Shown: positions 13,165 to 18,423 of the stretch, piece after piece | Layout of the letters: each line of letters starts with the position of its first letter | Numbering within the stretch: the first letter of the stretch is position 1 | Assembly: GCF_901212495.1 (NCBI RefSeq) | Contig: NZ_CAAKNY010000034.1 | Location: forward strand, 1-18,423 | Source: Collinsella aerofaciens | GTDB lineage: Bacteria > Actinomycetota > Coriobacteriia > Coriobacteriales > Coriobacteriaceae | Reading direction: 5' to 3' | Length of the DNA: 18,423 bases | Position numbers and translations under genes: made by a program | Notes under the pieces: model-generated | What the model was told of the DNA's origin: nothing | Databases searched by the model: none | What the model saw: only the letters and a program-made list of their open reading frames with translations

Positions 13165-13206
13165 AGAGTGGGCCCTGCCGCTCGAACGAACGGCAGGGCC
13201 CACTCT
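13165..13206. terminator. Terminator hairpin downstream of carB
   Basis: A 16-bp perfect stem (AGAGTGGGCCCTGCCG and its complement) has a 10-base loop. On the minus strand it is followed by TTTGTATGG, on the plus strand by CATTTTC. It lies about 165 bp past the carB stop and is the likely end of the carAB transcript. Confidence 0.6.
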
Positions 13207-13276
13207 CATTTTCTATTTAGCCTTAGTCATCGCACAAAGCCCCTTCGGCCGCACACGGTGCACCCAAGTCGCCGCA

Positions 13277-13359
13277 GGCCGGGGCGGGGGCCGAGTTTCC
13301 CACTGAGCGACTCTGCTTGCAGCCGGAGCGAAGGGGGAAACTCGGCCCCCGCCCCGGCC
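13277..13359. repeat. Long perfect hairpin, 25-bp arms, with the same conserved loop
   Basis: Arms at 13277-13301 and 13335-13359 are perfect complements, beginning GGCCGGGGCGGGGGCCGAG. The loop reads CTGAGCGACTCTGC then TTGCAGCCGGAGCGAAGG on the plus strand. This is close to the loop at 12656-12743 in the opposite orientation. An outer 10-bp pair, GCACACGGTG (13251-13260) with CACCGTGTGC (13375-13384), nests around it and includes the last carB codons. Confidence 0.9.
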
Positions 13360-13371
13360 GACCAGGTCACA

Positions 13372-16686
<3,315 letters not shown>

Positions 16687-16687
16687 G

Positions 16688-18127
16688 TTAGTTCTCCTCG
16701 GTCGCAGCGTTCTCGGACTCGGCGAAATTCCAGCCGGCAAGGCGGTCCTTCGCGGTGTCGATGGCCAGATAGTTCTCCTCGCCGTCCATGAGTCGCATAA
16801 AGGCGGTAAAGAGATAGTGGGCATCGGTGGGGCCGGGCGAGGCCTCGGGGTGGTACTGGACCGAGAAGCACGGGGCGTCGAGCAGCTGGATGCCCTCGGC
16901 GGTGCCGTCGTTGAGGTTCACGTGCGTCAGGCGAATGCGGCCGAAGCGCTCGTTCATCACAACCGGCGCGATGCCGCGACGCACCCAGGCGCGCAGGTCG
17001 CCATCGGCCGCATGCTCGGTCTCGCCGCCGGAAAGCTCCGGGATCAGTTTGCCCAGACTGGGGAACAGTAGGCCAAAGCCGTGGTTTTGCGCGGTGATCT
17101 CCACGCGACGGCTCACCAGGTTCATAACCGGCTGGTTACCGCCACGGTGACCGAATTTAAGCTTTTCCATTTGGGCGCCGCACGCCAAGCTGATCATCTG
17201 GTGGCCAAGGCAAATGCCAAAGACCGGCACCTTGCCGATCAGCTGCTGCACCTGCTCGTAGGTCTCCACCACGGCATCGGGGTCGCCGGGGCCGTTGGAT
17301 AAAAAGACGCCGTCGGGATTCATGTCGAGCACCTGCTGGGCGGGCGTATCCCACGGCACGACGGTAAGGTCGCAGCCAGCGCGGACGAGGCCCTCCAGGA
17401 TGCCGCGCTTCACGCCGCAGTCGTAGGCGACCACGTTGTGGCGGGCAGGAGCGGCAGGGGCAAGCGCAAAGCCATGCGTAGCGGGCAGATCGATCGCGGC
17501 AAAAGCGTGGGGCTCAGAGCAACTCACGGTCTTGACCAGGTTCTCGCCCACCAGCGTCGGCGCTGCGGCCAGACGCTCGGCAAGCTCGGCGACGTCAAAG
17601 ATTTCCGTCGAGATAATACCCATCTTGGAGCCGTTGTCGCGCAGGTGGCGCACAAGAGCGCGGGTGTCGACGCCCTCGATGGCGACGATGCCGTGGGCAC
17701 GCAGGTACTCCGACACGCTGACGGCCGAGCGCCAGTTGGAAGGCGTGGCGCACATGTCGCGGACGATCATGCCGCGCATGGCGGGAGCGTTCGCGGGGCG
17801 ATCGGTATCGCCGGGGAAGGCCGACTGGACGTCGGTCTCGTCGATGCCGTAGTTACCGATCTGCGGATAGGTCATGGTTACAATTTGGCCGGCATAGCTC
17901 GGGTCGGTCATGACCTCAAAGTAGCCCTCAAGCGAGGTGTTGAAGCAGACCTCGCCGGTCGCGGTACCCTCGGCACCGCATGCACGGCCATAAAAAATGG
18001 TCCCATCCTCAAGGTACAGGATGCAGGGACCACAGGTGCCCTTGCTGGTTTTGGCCAGCATGCGCTGGCAAAGCTCGCTGGGCGCGAAGGTGCGGGCAGC
18101 AATGCCCGCAGTATGGTTGTTCGCCAT
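16688..18127 (-). CDS. carA: Carbamoyl phosphate synthase small subunit (glutaminase)
   Basis: This protein hydrolyses glutamine and passes ammonia to CarB. The N-terminal CarA domain has [38 protein letters not shown] and [17 protein letters not shown]. The class I glutamine amidotransferase domain has [13 protein letters not shown], the nucleophile Cys306 in VFGICLGHQ, and His426/Glu428 in [12 protein letters not shown]. At 479 residues it is about 100 longer than usual. There are about 33 extra N-terminal residues, about 40 inserted at roughly 353-397 between ITAQNHGF and [10 protein letters not shown], and a C-terminal tail of about 30. The ATG at 18127 follows AAGGAG at a 4-base spacing. 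The leader hairpin next to that site suggests control by PyrR. carB follows after one base. Confidence 0.96.
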   Translation of the reverse strand: MANNHTAGIAARTFAPSELCQRMLAKTSKGTCGPCILYLEDGTIFYGRACGAEGTATGEVCFNTSLEGYFEVMTDPSYAGQIVTMTYPQIGNYGIDETDVQSAFPGDTDRPANAPAMRGMIVRDMCATPSNWRSAVSVSEYLRAHGIVAIEGVDTRALVRHLRDNGSKMGIISTEIFDVAELAERLAAAPTLVGENLVKTVSCSEPHAFAAIDLPATHGFALAPAAPARHNVVAYDCGVKRGILEGLVRAGCDLTVVPWDTPAQQVLDMNPDGVFLSNGPGDPDAVVETYEQVQQLIGKVPVFGICLGHQMISLACGAQMEKLKFGHRGGNQPVMNLVSRRVEITAQNHGFGLLFPSLGKLIPELSGGETEHAADGDLRAWVRRGIAPVVMNERFGRIRLTHVNLNDGTAEGIQLLDAPCFSVQYHPEASPGPTDAHYLFTAFMRLMDGEENYLAIDTAKDRLAGWNFAESENAATEEN

Positions 18128-18131
18128 AATT

Positions 18132-18156
18132 CTCCTTCCCGGTCTCTCTGGACCGG
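18132..18156 (-). promoter_or_regulatory. PyrR-binding-like RNA hairpin abutting the carA ribosome binding site
   Basis: In minus-strand RNA, CCGGUC and GACCGG pair around the hexaloop CAGAGA (18139-18156). The known PyrR recognition hairpin has a CNGNGA loop within ARUCCNGNGAGGYU, and this loop matches fully. The ribosome binding site AAGGAG (18132-18137) begins one base after the stem. The leader is only about 50 nt, too short for a classic antiterminator/terminator pair, so the fit is to translational repression. The match is seen directly. The regulation is inferred, and no pyrR gene is in the window. Confidence 0.65.
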
Positions 18157-18177
18157 CTTAAAGGTTGGTAGTTAGGC

Positions 18178-18199
18178 CTTGCGGTATTGTAACCGCAAG
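18178..18199 (-). promoter_or_regulatory. Inverted repeat centred on the carA -10
   Basis: CTTGCGGT and ACCGCAAG are perfect 8-bp arms around TACAAT (18186-18191), the best -10 candidate for carA. No matching -35 is evident. The symmetry suggests an operator for a dimeric regulator acting at the promoter. Confidence 0.5.
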
Positions 18200-18265
18200 C
18201 ATGCGCCATTGCGTTAATTTCATCGAAATGTTTACGAAATGATAATTATGACTTTCTATGCATAA

Positions 18266-18296
18266 TGATTTTTCTGGGACGGGGATTAAAAAATCA
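18266..18296. repeat. Small hairpin with a GGGACGGGG loop
   Basis: TGATTTTT and AAAAATCA form an 8-bp stem around CTGGGACGGGGATTA. The loop core is shared with the repeats at 11018-11049 and 18325-18423, but the stem differs. The remaining DNA between 18200 and 18324 is AT-rich and shows no gene. Confidence 0.55.
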
Positions 18297-18324
18297 TCCT
18301 GTCATGCGTGCAGTTGGCGAGTAG

Positions 18325-18423
18325 TCAATTTGGGACGGGGCTATTTTAGCTACCCACGCCGTCGACCAACCTAACCGGTGTGCCACCGGCCGTGGTAGCT
18401 AAAATAGCCCCGTCCCAAATTGA
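18325..18423. repeat. Long palindrome of the GGGACGGGG family at the window edge
   Basis: The left arm (18325-18358) and right arm (18391-18423) are complementary over 33 bp with one extra C on the left. Each contains TTTGGGACGGGGCTATTTT followed by AGCTACC. About 32 bases lie between the arms. The palindrome ends exactly at the right edge, so it may extend further. It lies about 200 bp upstream of carA. Confidence 0.9.

Noticed and set aside
12817..13209. Minus-strand open frame of 130 codons upstream of purE
   Set aside because: It runs through tandem unit B, the inverted-repeat segment and a terminator hairpin, has low-complexity Ser/Arg-rich content, and has no ribosome binding site. It is a chance frame across repeats.
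12561..13371. CRISPR-like array in the repeat-rich gap
   Set aside because: Only two direct units are present, about 92 bp each, with hairpins and no regular short repeat-spacer spacing. No cas gene is nearby.

Overview
The window looks like chromosomal DNA of a GC-rich Gram-positive, most likely a Coriobacteriia member of the Collinsella type. This is inferred from several features together: GC-rich codon use, Bacillus-type PurF with iron-sulfur ligands, a class B sortase, strong AAGGAGG-like ribosome binding sites, and intergenic hairpins built on GGGACGGGG/GGGACAGG cores. No tRNA, rRNA, CRISPR array or transposase was seen. All but one gene lie on the minus strand.

Layout, left to right. 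At 1-1995 is a protein-quality pair: a membrane-anchored PrsA/SurA-like peptidyl-prolyl isomerase followed by a YqeY protein, with a possible further gene leaving the left edge. At 1996-2463 is an orphan PTS EIIA. At 2529-5160 is an accessory patch: a RelB-like antitoxin/PIN toxin pair with its own operator-promoter, then an AT-richer AlbA_2/HATPase regulator whose leader carries direct and inverted repeats. At 5291-9010 is the purine cluster purF-purM-purN, reading leftwards and closed by a strong terminator. The divergent plus-strand gene at 9249-10478 is a CmpB-type membrane protein with a near-consensus promoter. At 10577-12560 are a MoaE-like protein, a class B sortase and purE. At 12561-13371 is about 0.8 kb without a gene, packed with repeats and long perfect hairpins. 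At 13372-18127 is carA-carB, carbamoyl phosphate synthase, followed by its leader and more palindromes to the right edge.

Metabolically the window is dominated by nucleotide synthesis: PurF, PurM, PurN and PurE act in de novo IMP synthesis, and CarAB supplies carbamoyl phosphate for pyrimidines and arginine. The carA leader has a hairpin with the loop CAGAGA, which fits the PyrR RNA-binding consensus. It abuts the ribosome binding site, suggesting translational control by pyrimidine nucleotides.

The most unusual signal is a family of intergenic elements near purE and carB. About 32 nt of near-identical loop sequence is presented on long stems that are perfectly self-complementary (30 and 25 bp) yet unrelated in sequence from copy to copy. 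A second repeat family has cores containing GGGACGGGG and recurs at 11018-11049, 18266-18296 and 18325-18423.
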